A stretch of 64,000 nucleotides of DNA. Source: Hemicordylus capensis (Eukaryota > Chordata > Lepidosauria > Squamata > Cordylidae). Made by a program: the position numbers and the translations under genes. Shown piece by piece: positions 11,895 through 22,500 of the stretch. The DNA lies in assembly GCF_027244095.1 (NCBI RefSeq), contig NC_069662.1, positions 54,460,001-54,524,000 on the forward strand. The letters run 5' to 3'. The notes under the pieces are model-generated. The model saw only the letters and a program-made list of their open reading frames with translations. It did no database searches and had not been told where the DNA came from. Every line of letters starts with the position of its first letter. The stretch's first letter is position 1.

Positions 11895-12610
11895 GCACCT
11901 CTTATTTAAAATATTTATACCCCACCCCTCCAGTCTGCTGTTCGGGGCGGCTCACAATATTAATAAAATAGATACAATGTAAAGTAAAAGACGAATAAGG
12001 TTAAACAAGTTAAAAGACCAGGCTAACACCACATTTAAAATTGCAATTTTTAAAAAAGTTTCAAATAAAAAGTTAAAAACTGAGGATTATACAAACTAAA
12101 GAACCTACCAGATATTAGCAGCAGATAAAACTTTTTAAAGCCATTTTTAAAATATGTTTTAAATTGTTTTTTAAAAACACTGATGAAGGGAGCATGACAC
12201 TCTTCAGTGAGGGCCTTTCAAAGCCAAGGTGCCACAACTGAAAAGGCCCTGTCTGTAGTTCCCACTAACCAGATCTTGGTTAGTGGCAGCACCTAAGATG
12301 CCGAGCAGAGGCCCCTGGCAGGTTCATATGGGCGAATGCTATCCAACAGGTACCCCAGCTGTAAGCCATGTAGTGCTTTAAAGGTCAAGACGAGCTCCTC
12401 GAATCTAGCCCAGAAGTGGACTGGTAACCAATGAAGCTGTCACAGGATGGGTGTGGCATTCATGAAGCAACATGGGCCCACGAGTATCCTTGCAGCAGCA
12501 CTCTGGACCAGCTGAAGCTTCTGAGCAGTCTTCATGGGCAGCCCCATGTAGAACACATTGCAGTAGCCCAATCTGGATGTTACCACGGCATGTCAAGCAT
12601 CTGTAGATGT
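11895..12610 (-). mobile_element. L2 LINE 3' fragment
   Basis: On the minus strand the decayed translation shows the L2 ORF2 C-terminus: LQLVQSAAARIL, then LHWLPV, LTFKALHG and DRAFSVVAPW. An AT-rich 3' tail reaches to about 11895. Stops and indels are frequent, so the copy is old. Confidence 0.75.
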
Positions 12611-12700
12611 TAAGAATAGATCCCTCTGGCACCCCAAAGACCAAGGGATGTAAATGTGTCCCACAGCACCGTCTGAGTACAACTCTCCAGGTAAGAGGGT

Positions 12701-12934
12701 ATTAAAGGTGAAGTGTGCCATCGAGTCGGTGTCGACTCCTGGCAACCACAGAGCCCTGTGGTTGTCTTTGGCAGATACAGGAGGGGTTTACCATTGCCTC
12801 CTCCCATGCAGTATGAGATGATACTTTTCAGCATCTTCCTATATCGCTGCTGCCCGATATAGGTGTTTCCCATTGTCTGGGATTCAAACTGGCAACCTCT
12901 GGCTCGCTACTCAAGTCATTTCCCGACTGTGCCA
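12701..12934 (-). mobile_element. tRNA-derived SINE (minus), inserted in L2 DNA
   Basis: The reverse complement begins with a GTGGCGCAG-like A-box region and a GCCAG(T)TTGAATCCC B-box-like region. It continues to a shared body (GATATAGGAAGATGCTGAAA, AATGGTAAACCCCTCCTGTAT) and ends near GGCACACTTCACCTTTAAT. The same family occurs at 30376-30600 (complete) and 14460-14574 (3' half). L2-derived sequence lies on both sides. Confidence 0.8.
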
Positions 12935-13080
12935 TAATAGTGCTCCAAAATCCCAACCTGGAGAGACGACCCACAAGGATACTATGGTCAATGGTATCGA
13001 AAGCGGCTGAAAGGTCCAAGAGAATCAACAGAGTCACACTCCCTCTGTCTATCTCCCAGCATAGCTCACCCACCAGGAGT
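12935..13080 (-). mobile_element. L2 LINE RT fragment
   Basis: The minus-strand translation contains RGSVTLLILLDLSAAFDTIDHSIL, the L2 reverse-transcriptase block with LDLSAAFDTIDH. It is probably part of the same old L2 insertion as 11895-12610, separated by the SINE and by about 90 bp of unassigned sequence. Confidence 0.75.
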
Positions 13081-13369
13081 TTTCCTGCACAGTACTTCCA
13101 GCTCTCGGACTATCCAATGGGGGAAGCCACTTGGAATGAAACTCATAGGATTAGGGAAGCAGCCCTTCCCCTCTGTACTGCGAGTTTTATTTTGGGTAGG
13201 TTCACACACAGCTGTGTTTTCCTTGTGGCCAATGGCTTCCTAGAGAAAGCAGGATACCATGCCTCACTTTCCCCCAAGGGTTTAGTAACTAAAGTACCCT
13301 CTGTGATCTGACTCTGTTGAAGTCCACACACAAACACTTCTGCTTAATTGGTTTCAATGGCAGAGGGAA
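13081..13369. other. Unassigned intergenic stretch
   Basis: No feature was recognised; it may contain further decayed L2. Confidence 0.35.
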
Positions 13370-13845
13370 GCTGGCACCGGCACGTGTACGGCTGTTGCCG
13401 TGGCCCCCTGGCCCCGCGTCTGATGTCAGGCACAGGGGGCCAGCTAGCCATGCCCCCGTGTCTTGACATCTGATGTGGGGAAATGGTCTCCCTCCCAAGT
13501 AGGGCTGAGTGACCCCATTTGGGAAGGAGATCGGCCAAATTGAACTGTGTTGGACAGTGTGGGCTGGAGTGACTCTCCCTGCCTTTAAAGGCAGGGAGAG
13601 TCACTCTAGCCATGTTGCCAACAAAGCGCAGGCTGGTTTCGGTCCAAAATGGGGCCACACGGCCCCTTTTGGGAGCAAAATAACATCAGACATGGGGGGC
13701 ATTTCTGGGGCCCTGAGGTGTGGCCCCTGAGGGTGGCGGCCTGGGTTCTTTGAACCTGTTTGCCCAATGGTTTGCCCCTGATTGGTTTGTGGATCAGACT
13801 GCCTGTTTGTGGACTGCCAGATTGGTTTGTGGATCAGACAGCCTT
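13370..13845. repeat. GC-rich foldback region with a perfect central palindrome and a 40-bp tandem duplication
   Basis: At about 13568-13606 the bases GTGACTCTCCCTGCCTTT and their exact complement meet head to head. A weaker outer symmetry involves the GGGAGGGAG/CCCCATTT segments. From about 13780 to 13845 a 40-bp unit containing TTGGTTTGTGGATCAGAC is repeated in tandem. It resembles a non-autonomous DNA element, but I could not define ends or a target duplication. Confidence 0.5.
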
Positions 13846-14459
13846 GGCTTTCTATTCTCCCCCCCCCCCCCCCGTCATGACCCCAACACACACACGTCCC
13901 CAGCATGTGTCAGCCCTCCTGCAGCATCACCTCTGCTTGGGCAGCCCCATTCCAGCTTGGATGGCATGCAAGGAAATGCTCATTTCTGCAAAAGCCTGCA
14001 AATCCTCCTCCCCAATCTCCCTCCCTCCAAAAATTTTTAAAGAGCAAAAAGCCTGAAAACTGGGTTACTGGGTTTTCAACTCTTTGCCTCCGGGTGGAAG
14101 GCTGCTAGGCAGCTTTGTTTTTGCATTCAATAGGTGTGACTTGCCCTCATTGTGTAAATGTAAAGACTGATGTCAGTGCTTTGCAGTGGATTTTCCAGTC
14201 CAGGAAACTTTGCTGAAAACCAGCATTTAAAAAACTCAGAAATAAACCAGAATGAGCTGAAATCCAGCAGGAAAAGCCCAATTTGTGTGTGGGGTGCTTC
14301 CAAAGATATCGAACTGACCTTGGTGGGAATCCGGCTGTAGTGAGAACACACAGCCTGCCTTCCGAAGGAGATTCGGGGGGAAAGCTCCAGGGTGACCACG
14401 GCAGTTTCCAACCCTTATCCAGGCTGGAAGCCAGACTGGGAAGAAATTAAACATTCAGT
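13846..14459. other. Unassigned stretch with a poly-C run
   Basis: A run of C lies at about 13859-13873. No exon or known repeat was identified in the rest. Confidence 0.4.
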
Positions 14460-14574
14460 ATATACTGCACAAGAGGAGGCAATGGTAAACCCCTCCCGTA
14501 TTTTACCAAAGAAAACCACAGGGCTCTGTGGGCATCAGGGGTCGAAATCTACTTGACGGCATACTTTACCTTTA
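14460..14574 (+). mobile_element. tRNA-derived SINE, 3' half only
   Basis: It matches the second half of the SINE at 30376-30600, from AATGGTAAACCCCTCC through CTTGACGGCATACTTTACCTTT. The tRNA-like head is absent. Confidence 0.75.
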
Positions 14575-15240
14575 TATCTTCCCTCATGACACCAGTCAAT
14601 ATAATAGGCAGACTATTAGCTCTAGAGTTGCACAGCCAATTGGAAAGAACATTAAGGCACATTAGCTAGATCCTTTATTAAGGGGAGTAGAAAAAGAAAA
14701 CATCAATTGGACCAAGTCTTGTCTTCCTGGCTTGCCTGGGAATATATCTAGTCTCCAAACAAGCAGCCAATATTTAAATAGAATAATGTTTGACTTGTTA
14801 TTACCTGCCCGCTTTGGGGGGCAGATCACCGTACCATTTAAGTTTATAGTTGAAAGAGATTTGTGCATCATGGTTTACAGGATGGTTTAATATAGAGTGC
14901 AGACAATGACAAACAATGTGAAAACAACAAGCAGCAGCTAATTTAATTCTGCAGAAACACAAGGATTAGGTTATGTGAAGAAAAAGTAAGTAGTACTCAG
15001 CACACTTAGGAGGTTAAGCACAGCATTTGGTGAAAATAATTGCTTTTAATCTTCCCAGTTGTATTTCTTCTAGACTGTAGTCAATATTGAATTGTGAGTA
15101 GTGGGGGTGGGGGCAGAGAAGCATTCTTATATCTTCTGAGCCAAAAAGATTGCTTTATTTTTGATTTTCAGGAACAAGTAGTGATGAACTTGGACAACTG
15201 CTTACTAGTCTTCCCTCTGGATAACGGTTGCAACTTCATC
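14575..15240. other. Intergenic stretch, nothing recognised
   Basis: No supported coding or repeat feature. Confidence 0.4.
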
Positions 15241-15404
15241 AGAACACAAGAACAGCCCTGCTGGATCAAGCCCAAGGCCTATCAAATCCAACCTCTCTTT
15301 CACAAAGTGGCCCACCAGATGCCTCTGGGGAACCCACAGGCAAGAGTTGAGAGCATGCCTTCTCTCCTGCTGTTGCTCTCCATTTAGAGGCATCATGGCT
15401 CATA

Positions 15405-15629
15405 GGAGAGCCAGCATGGAGTAGTAGTTAGATTGCTGGACTAGGACCTGGGAGTTCTGAGTTTGAATCCCCATTCAGCCATACTTGCTGGGTGACTCTG
15501 GGCCAGTCACTTCTCTCTCAGCCTAACCTAATTCACAGGGTTGTTGTGAGGAGAAACTTAAGTATGTAGTACACCGCTCTGGGCTCCTTGGAGGAAGAGC
15601 AACATAAAATGTAAAATAAAGAAATCAAA
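15405..15629 (+). mobile_element. Sauria-type tRNA-derived SINE
   Basis: The order is GGAGAGCCAGCATGGAGTAG, a B-box-like GAGTTTGAATCC at about 15461, CTGGGTGACTCTGGGCCAGT, CACAGGGTTGTTGTGAGGA, and GGCTCCTTGGAGGAAGAGC, then an A-rich end. This is the layout of the SINE family widespread in lizards and snakes; the family name is from memory. A reverse copy lies at 26050-26259. Confidence 0.8.
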
Positions 15630-15872
15630 ATAGGCTGGAGGTGGCCCAACTAGTAGCCATTGATAGACCTGTCCTCCATGAATTTATCTGAACAATGCTA
15701 TCAAGACCATTGGCTGCTACCACATCTTGTGGCAGATAATTCAATAGGTCACACAATAGGTTCTGGGTGGGTGGGGGGAGACTCTTCGTAGGTCCTACAT
15801 TTCCTGGCCTTATTTCAAGGGATGAGCCTGAGTCCTAGAGTTGTGAGAGGGTGAAAAATGTATCTCTGTCCA

Positions 15873-16357
15873 TGTTCTGTACTCCTGAGGCAGAACACAG
15901 GTTTGCCTTGGTCAAGAAATGGTTAATAGGGTTTGTAAGTTGCCTTGCCTAATTGCAAGTTGTAAAATCATAAATTTGCTGACCTGGCTGGAATGTGAAA
16001 GGAGGCCTCTTTCCCTGATAGCCAAGTCTGCAAACTAACAGTTTCAAGGGCACAGCTGGACAAGAGATAGTTTTGCTTATCATGTGTAGAGTAGAAATGC
16101 TCCATTGTACTAGAGGAATGTATCCCATTGCAATAATTATAATATTTGTAATATGACAGTAAAGTGATGCTGACCAATGAAGATTGTATGCACTGAATGT
16201 AATTATTATGAGTATAAAATCTGGAACTGAAATGTAATCTGCTATCTCGGGCTTTGAAATCTATTTTCACCGAGATCTAATTGTCGACAATAAATCTGCT
16301 TTTCTCAACTGCTGGTGACATCCTTCACTTGAGCTTGGGCTGGGGAATTCTGCTACA
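15873..16357 (+). mobile_element. Solo LTR of an endogenous retrovirus-like element
   Basis: A 485-bp block starts TG and ends CA, with a TATAAAA box at 16213-16219 and an AATAAA signal at 16289-16294 in the expected order. Flanking pentamers GTCCA and CTCCA differ at one base. The block splits an otherwise continuous CR1 fragment. No internal retroviral sequence is present, so it is a fossil left by LTR-LTR recombination. Family is not assignable from the LTR alone. Confidence 0.7.
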
Positions 16358-16520
16358 CTCCATGCATAATTTTATACACCTATATTATGTCTCCCCGAAC
16401 TTGCGTCTTTTCCAAACTAAAAAGCCCCAAATGCTGTAGCCTTGCCTCATGAGGAAGGTGCTCCAGGCCCCTGATCACTACTGCCTCTCTCATTGCCTTT
16501 TATCTACATCAATAAGAGAA

Positions 16521-16974
16521 AAATATCTTGATAAGATTGTGTTCCCATCCATTAGCGAATGATGAGGAACGACGTTTGCTGCTGCCTCAACAACTTGTTT
16601 TATTACCAGATCAGGAGGATGCTGGTATTAATCAGTGCGTTGCGTCATTTGCCCTTAGCAGCCTTAACGTAGACACAAGCAAACGTTCGAGACTGTAAGG
16701 GGTTGATTTGTGTGCAGCCGCAGCACCTCTACACGTGATTCTATCGATTATACTGTTTGTATTTGATCCTATGGCTACATATAATGAATAAACTCGATAA
16801 TAGCCTGAGTGAGAAAATACAAATGCCATTGACCTATCACAGTTACTCTAAAATCGCGGGTGTCTTCCCCATTTCCTACAGGCAACTCTCACTTCAGCCC
16901 AGTGAAAGCAGGGGTGGGGGAAACGATTCAAAAGAATCCAGGAAGTTCCGTCCTCAGACAACGGAATAGTAACT
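16521..16974. other. Upstream flank of the CpG island
   Basis: No feature recognised. It lies between the CR1 fragment and the CpG-rich promoter block. Confidence 0.4.
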
Positions 16975-17530
16975 CTAGATATTTCCTAGCTCGGAGCCCT
17001 TCTTTTGGTGGGCGGGGTTGAGGCAGCAGCGTTCACGGCGTCTCTCGCTCTTTTCCCTCCCCTCAATACTCGAAAGAAGGGAGAGTGATTATTGCGGGTG
17101 CCTCGTGCAGAGCGAAGGAGCAGATACCGAAAGGGGAGGAGCTGGAGTGTCCCGCGAGTCGCGACAGTCACGCCCCGCCCACTTTCGCCCCTCGGGTTGC
17201 CCAGGAGGCGCGCGCACGTACGCAGGCAGGCAGCGTCTCTCCGGGTTGCCGAGGGAACCAGCCGGCCTTGAATAAGCTCGTTTGGCTGGGGGTGAGTCTG
17301 ACTTGGCCTGCCTGGGGCCCCTGGGTCGCCTTGGCGGCTCCTCCTCTCCCTCCCGGGGCGTGGACACGAGAGGAAGGCCTCGTGTTCCCCTCTCCCGCCC
17401 TCCCCTCTCTTTGGGCGTCTCCATTCGCGCTTCCGCCCCACCCTCGCTTTTTATTTTGAAACGCCTCCTGCGGCGTCTGTTCCGCCTCGAACCCGGGAGG
17501 TAGCAGTGCCATCCGCAGAGAGCCTCCGAG
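16975..17530 (+). promoter_or_regulatory. STRADA: CpG island, probable STRADA promoter and 5' UTR exon
   Basis: CpG density rises sharply here compared with neighbours. GC-box cores occur at about 17010-17018 (GGGCGGGG) and on the complement at about 17173-17181 (GCCCCGCCC). A good donor (GTGAGT) lies at 17292-17297, so a non-coding first exon ending at 17291 is plausible and would splice to the acceptor at 19471. Open frames on both strands are what GC-rich DNA gives by chance. A divergent transcript cannot be excluded. Confidence 0.7.
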
Positions 17531-17679
17531 AAGGTCGCTATGTCGTGTGCGTACGTGGGTCCTCCTGTTATGCTCTGCTGGGTCTCTTATTATATAACCT
17601 TTGCCTGTATCCGTCTACGTAGGTATAAAATAAAACTAGGGCTGGAGAAATCTCAGCTGCCGGAGCCACTAAGCTGAGA

Positions 17680-18060
17680 AGAACGCAAGAACTGTACGCC
17701 TGGCTCAGACCAGGGCTTGCCCAGTGAGTGGCCTGTTCCCAACACTGAGCGGCTCAGTTGCAGGCTAGGAGGGTGGTCGCCATGCCTTGCTTGTTGCTTC
17801 ATAGCATAGAGACGCCTTCTGTTGATCCTAACAGCTGTTTGAATCTAACTCCCCTTTGAAGCCATCTAACTTAGGTAGTAGTCATTGTCGCATCTTGGGG
17901 CAGTGAATTCCCAATCCCACCGCAGCTGTGGGTTTCTCCTTTCTGTTCTGAACCTATTGCTAGTGAATTTCGTTAGGTAATCCTGAAGTCTAATTACGTG
18001 TGAGAGATTCTCTCTACCTATGTTTCCCACATAATTGATAAGTCTATACAAACATGAACC
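17680..18060 (-). mobile_element. Old CR1-family 3' fragment
   Basis: Reverse-oriented sequence keeps the collinear order of CR1 3' ends: a CTGGCTCAGACCAGGGCTTGCCCAGTG-like block, a CACATCTTGGGGCAG-like block and CCTATGTTTCCC. It is diverged from the CR1 copies at 4.5 and 58 kb, so it comes from a different, older subfamily. Confidence 0.55.
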
Positions 18061-18089
18061 CACGAACTTAACTGGGTATCATCTGAGGT

Positions 18090-18405
18090 GCTTCTGCCCT
18101 CACTCCATCACATGAAGCATGGTAAACAATGATTTGGGATAGGGCCTTTTCTGTTGTGGCTCTTTGTCTTTGGAATATTGTCCCAGGGAAGCTTGCTTGC
18201 CCCACTCTTGTTCTCTTTTGAGATCAGATGAAGACCTCTTTCTGCTCTTTTTTTCTTCTCCACCTAACTGGGATTTATAGTTTTCACTGACTTCTATTTT
18301 TTTTTTCTCCTCTGTTATTGAATAGCTTTAAATCAACATTGTCTTAATATTTTTATGTAAACTGCTTTGTGAGGTTCTCTTAAATACTATATAAATACAC
18401 ACACC
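18090..18405 (+). mobile_element. L2 LINE 3' tail fragment
   Basis: GGGCCTTTTCTGTTGTGGCTC reads like the L2 GRAFSVVA motif. It is followed by a TTTGGAATATTGTCCC block, an AT-rich segment and GTAAACTGCTTTGTGAGGTT, then TATATAAATAC. It is decayed. Confidence 0.6.
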
Positions 18406-18524
18406 TGCCATGTCTCCTCTCCTTTAGCCAACTTCTTTAAAAAACTAAAAAACAAAACTCTGACTTTTCTCATAGAGAAGGTTCTTCATACCCACATCAC
18501 CAGAGTTTTCTTCACCTTTTAGAG

Positions 18525-18701
18525 CAGGGGTGTAACTACTATTAGGCAAGGGGAGGTGGCTGCCTGCGGGCCCCCACGCCTCGAGGCCCCCCCCCGGAGG
18601 CAAATCACATGATTATATATTGTGAAGTGTGTGTGTGTATCAGCGAGGGGCCTATTTTAAAATTTTGTCTCTGGGCCCACTCCAGCCTTGTTACGCCCCT
18701 G
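18525..18701. mobile_element. hAT-type MITE with exact 8-bp target duplication
   Basis: Terminal inverted repeats CAGGGGTGTAAC and GTTACGCCCCTG bound 177 bp. The octamer TTTTAGAG occurs on both sides (18517-18524 and 18702-18709). No coding capacity. It lies in the intron before the first coding exon of STRADA. Confidence 0.88.
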
Positions 18702-19471
18702 TTTTAGAGCTTTGTCATATTCTCCTTGAAATGGGGCACCCACACTTGTCCTACCCTTCCTACAAAAGAGTTTGGGGGTATTCCATTTTTTTCCCCTTGC
18801 AACAGTTGTGCAAGTTAGAAAAAGCTGACAGTAACTTGTACTTGGGAGTTTCATGGCTCCCAAGGATTTCAGTCCAGGCCTCCCCAGCCTCAGGTCTGAC
18901 ATTTTAGCCACTTTGTCATACTAGCAACTATGCTAGCTCTCCATTAGTTCAATGTGGATATCTAACAATTTTTATATAATGGTTCTGTGGTATTTTCAAT
19001 CCCTTTCCCAACACAGATTTTTGTCCTCTTCACTGCTGCAGCACACTTAATTGATATTTTCAGTAAGCAGTAACCCCCAAGTCCTCCCACCACCACCCCT
19101 TAGTATGGGACCTGGATAATGTACAGATGCATTGTTCTTCGCTCAAAAGGGTGAAGTTACAAATGATAATTAGTGTAACTAAAGTCAACAGATACAATTT
19201 GACTTCTCTAAGACTACTCAATGAGCTTTGTGACTGAGGCAGCATTTGAATCTGGTGCTTTTTGCATGTAAACATATTACTTGATCAATGATCCATTGCA
19301 CAATTGTCAATTGTACAATTTTGACTCCTTTTTTGAAGTACTAGGTCTGGCTCATCTGATACTGGTGTTTTATTTTGCCAATCCCTGTAGCTTTCCTGTT
19401 GGTAAGAACTTGAGTACAAGCAGTCCATTTGTTTTCAGCTTCTTGAAATATTTTCTTCTTCTTCTTATCAG

Positions 19472-19559
19472 GGCAGTTTTAAAATTTCATGCCTGTGGAG
19501 TAGTACTGTCAAGTCTGGATTCCATGTCTTTCCTTGTAAGTAAACCAGAACGAATTAGG
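19472..19559 (+). CDS. STRADA: STRADA first coding exon (5' UTR plus residues 1-12)
   Basis: A pyrimidine-rich tract and CAG acceptor end at 19471. 52 bp of 5' UTR precede the ATG at 19524. The exon encodes [12 protein letters not shown] and ends at a GTGAGT donor (19560-19565), phase 0. Confidence 0.9.
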
Positions 19560-22500
19560 GTGAGTGTCGGATACTTTAAAGAATTATTTATGAGCACTGT
19601 TGTCTGCATGTCTTTTCCTTTCAGGCACATAGTTTGATTTATGGAATAAAGCCTTATTGACTTACTCAAGTTTCCTTTTCAGAAGACATCCCAGCCTGTT
19701 GGAGTGGTAGCTCAAGTTAGGACCAGGGCACTGATTTCAATTCTAAGCAGTACATTGTTTTTGAGCAAATACATGTAGGATCTAACTGAAGCCAATAAGG
19801 TGATTGGCTGCAAAACGTTTTTTGCAGCCCAAAACTTTTCAGGTGGATAGTGGGCTCAACACCATCTGCAAGAAGAAGCCCCTATAGGTGCACAATGCTA
19901 TGAAGTTTAAACAACAAGCCTCTCTTCGTTTTAACTCTCTATGTCTGGAATACCTGGGCACATTTCTGAATGACTGTCCAGGCCATTTTCTCCTCTGTAA
20001 GGCCAACAGTCCTCAATTTTATTTGCTGTTCACAAATATTGATCAGGAATTGGTCAGTTGGGAAAGAAGGCTGGCCTGCAGCTTCTTTACATAGACATGT
20101 TCTGGCTAGCTTGGAAACAGAAAAGCTTCTGATTAGCTTAGTACTTTAATTTTTTTTAATGTTATTGATGAACCACCAAAATATACTAACTATTGTAGCA
20201 GCACTACTGTTTATCATTGATATGGCAGCTTTCATCTAAAACAGATTACAATCTCTGTGTTCACTCTTATAGCAGCACTGTGTAGTGGGTCATTATTACT
20301 CAATTTACAGATGGGGAACTGATTTTAATAAAGTATGGTTTGCCCAGATCTATGCAGTACATGGCAAAGATTTGGGCCTTAAGTCAAGTATTCCAGAACA
20401 CGTCTCTCTTTCAGAAGGTGAGGGCAGGCAGTAAATGGGTCCAATTTAAATTAAAAGTTACATTCAAAGGGGATCTCAGTCAACTGTAGTGAAAAGACAC
20501 ATTCAGTATATGAATGTTAATAGAATTGTAGAACTGGAAGCTTACAGCTCACCTCTAAAGCTTACCTCCTCTTAATCTCCCCCCCCTCCGCCCCCCACAC
20601 AGTAGTTCTCTGATTCTGACCTTGGCTCATCTGCACTTCCTTCCTCAGCAAAGCTCTGTTCCTAGCCATAGCAGGAAAAGTTCCACAGTCAGCTGCTGGG
20701 TCCTAGAGAGAACATTCTGCACATTTCCTTTATCTGTCAGTCAGTCAGTCATCCTTGATGACAGCTGATGTCTTTTTGTTTTCATTTGCATAATCAGCCC
20801 TATGGGAGTTTAGTATGGCCACTCTTTGGTGGGGCTGTGCTCCCACACATTGGGGGCTGATGTTCCAGACCCAAATCCAGTTCATGTTCTCTCCCTCTCC
20901 CCTATAGTATTTTGTATTATGCAAAATGGTTCATAGTTCCTACCCTTTCTATCTATTTTAATTATTATTTAGTGGGGAGGACGATTTTGCATTAGAGAGG
21001 TGTTTTATAAAGTAGAGTTGACAGGATCATCACCACCCCAGGTGGGGAACTCTGTATCAGAGGAATTCATGTTGGTCATACTTGTGCATCCAGGGATGAG
21101 ATGTAGGTGGGCGCTGGCTGTTTGTCAAGGTTTTATTTAGCTCTGCCAGCTTCTGATGTGACGCTTTTATGCCAACAACTGAATAGGAAGGATGGCACCA
21201 TGACCCATTCTCATCATGGTTGTTTCTCCCTGTCCTGACTCCTGGGTGCTCCTTGCTTCTCTGTCTTACACTTGACACAGACGGCCTCTGGCCTTGCTAG
21301 GCTGCAGCTCAGATCCTCTGGTTTAACTCTCGCTCTCTGGACTTGTGCCCCTGGGCCCATCAGCCCCAAGAACTAACCGGGTGATTTCCAAGTGCTCCCT
21401 GTGCCCCCCTGTACACACAGGGGGAATGGGGAAGTTGCGCAAGGGCTCCTGTCATGACCCCCACAGTCCCTCAAAGCACACTCAGTTTGTTAGGAAGCCA
21501 GCCACTGATGCAAAGCAAATGATCACTTCTTACCATGTAAGAAGTGGGCATGTAGAGGCTTTCCAGAAACAGTTTGCAGATTGCATCTATTGACTCTGGG
21601 GTGGTTTACATGTAATGCCAAACTATGACTGAGCAGTGAGGAGACTTGGACTCATGTGGTCCCTTTGGGACTTGCGCACAGCAATTCCCTCCCTCTGATT
21701 CTGTCTTGAGGCAAATATTAGTTGGTTGTGAACTAGAAGCCACAATTGGAAACCGAGATTTGATCCTGGTTTGCAATGCAAGTGTAAATCATAGTTTGCC
21801 AGTTCTGTTGAAATAGCAAATGATGATTTGCTTTGAGGAAGGATTGAAGCTGGGGAGGAGGGAGCGCGTGAACCTGAGGTTCCTTGCTGCTTGTTCCCAC
21901 ATCACCAAGCCATGGTTTGACATTGTGTCTGAAACATTTCTTTGTTACTGTATTTTAAGCTATGCAGGTGACTTTATTTGGTTAAGAAAAATAAAAGATC
22001 TGTGATCTCTCATTAAGCCTCATGTTCTTGGGATTTCTTTCTTAGCGGTGGATGTCTGAAAAGTTCATTGTTGAGGGCTTGAGGGAGTTGGATCTGTTTG
22101 GAGGTAAGTGCTTACACTTTAGCAGATATTTTTAGCTGCAACTGTTGGTGTGTTTCAGGATTTTCAGTGCAATGAAAATGAATTGGGTACTTAACAGCAC
22201 AAAGAGTGCAATTCTGAAACTTATCATTTTAACTACAGAAATTGCATAGGCCTGCTTTGGAGTAAATGGGAGTGTTATCTGTGGGTGTAATTTAGAATTG
22301 CTTCCACAGAAGCATCACAGAATGAATTGGGGTCCATAGTTTAATGAGTGGCATTATTCATTAGGAACTCTTCCAATGTTCATTTTACCCTTTCCATTCA
22401 CTTCAACTAGGCTTGCACAGGAGGTATTTCCAATGGATTTTGTCCCAGTGCTGTAATCCTTGAATGTTAGTCCTTATGGGGAAGGGCAACATAAGAATAA

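Larger units (their letters stand above)
15241..16520 (-). mobile_element. Old CR1 3' fragment hosting a SINE and a solo LTR
   Basis: CR1 3'-end sequence in reverse orientation starts at 15241 (AGAACACAAGAACAGCCCTG). It resumes after a SINE at about 15630 (CTAGTAGCCATTGATAGACC) and again after an LTR at 16358 (CATGCATAATTTTATACACC, then CCGAACTTGCGTCTTTTCC). The three blocks are collinear with the 3' part of the younger CR1 copies. The divergence and two later insertions make it one of the oldest repeats here. Confidence 0.8.

Noticed and set aside
16986-17512. Arg/Pro-rich frames on both strands in the CpG island
   Set aside because: Stop-poor GC-rich DNA. No conserved protein, and the STRADA start codon is clearly at 19524.
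19281-19637. Reading the first STRADA coding exon as a 118-codon single-exon gene
   Set aside because: The acceptor at 19471 and donor at 19560 bound the conserved [12 protein letters not shown]; the rest of the frame is intron.
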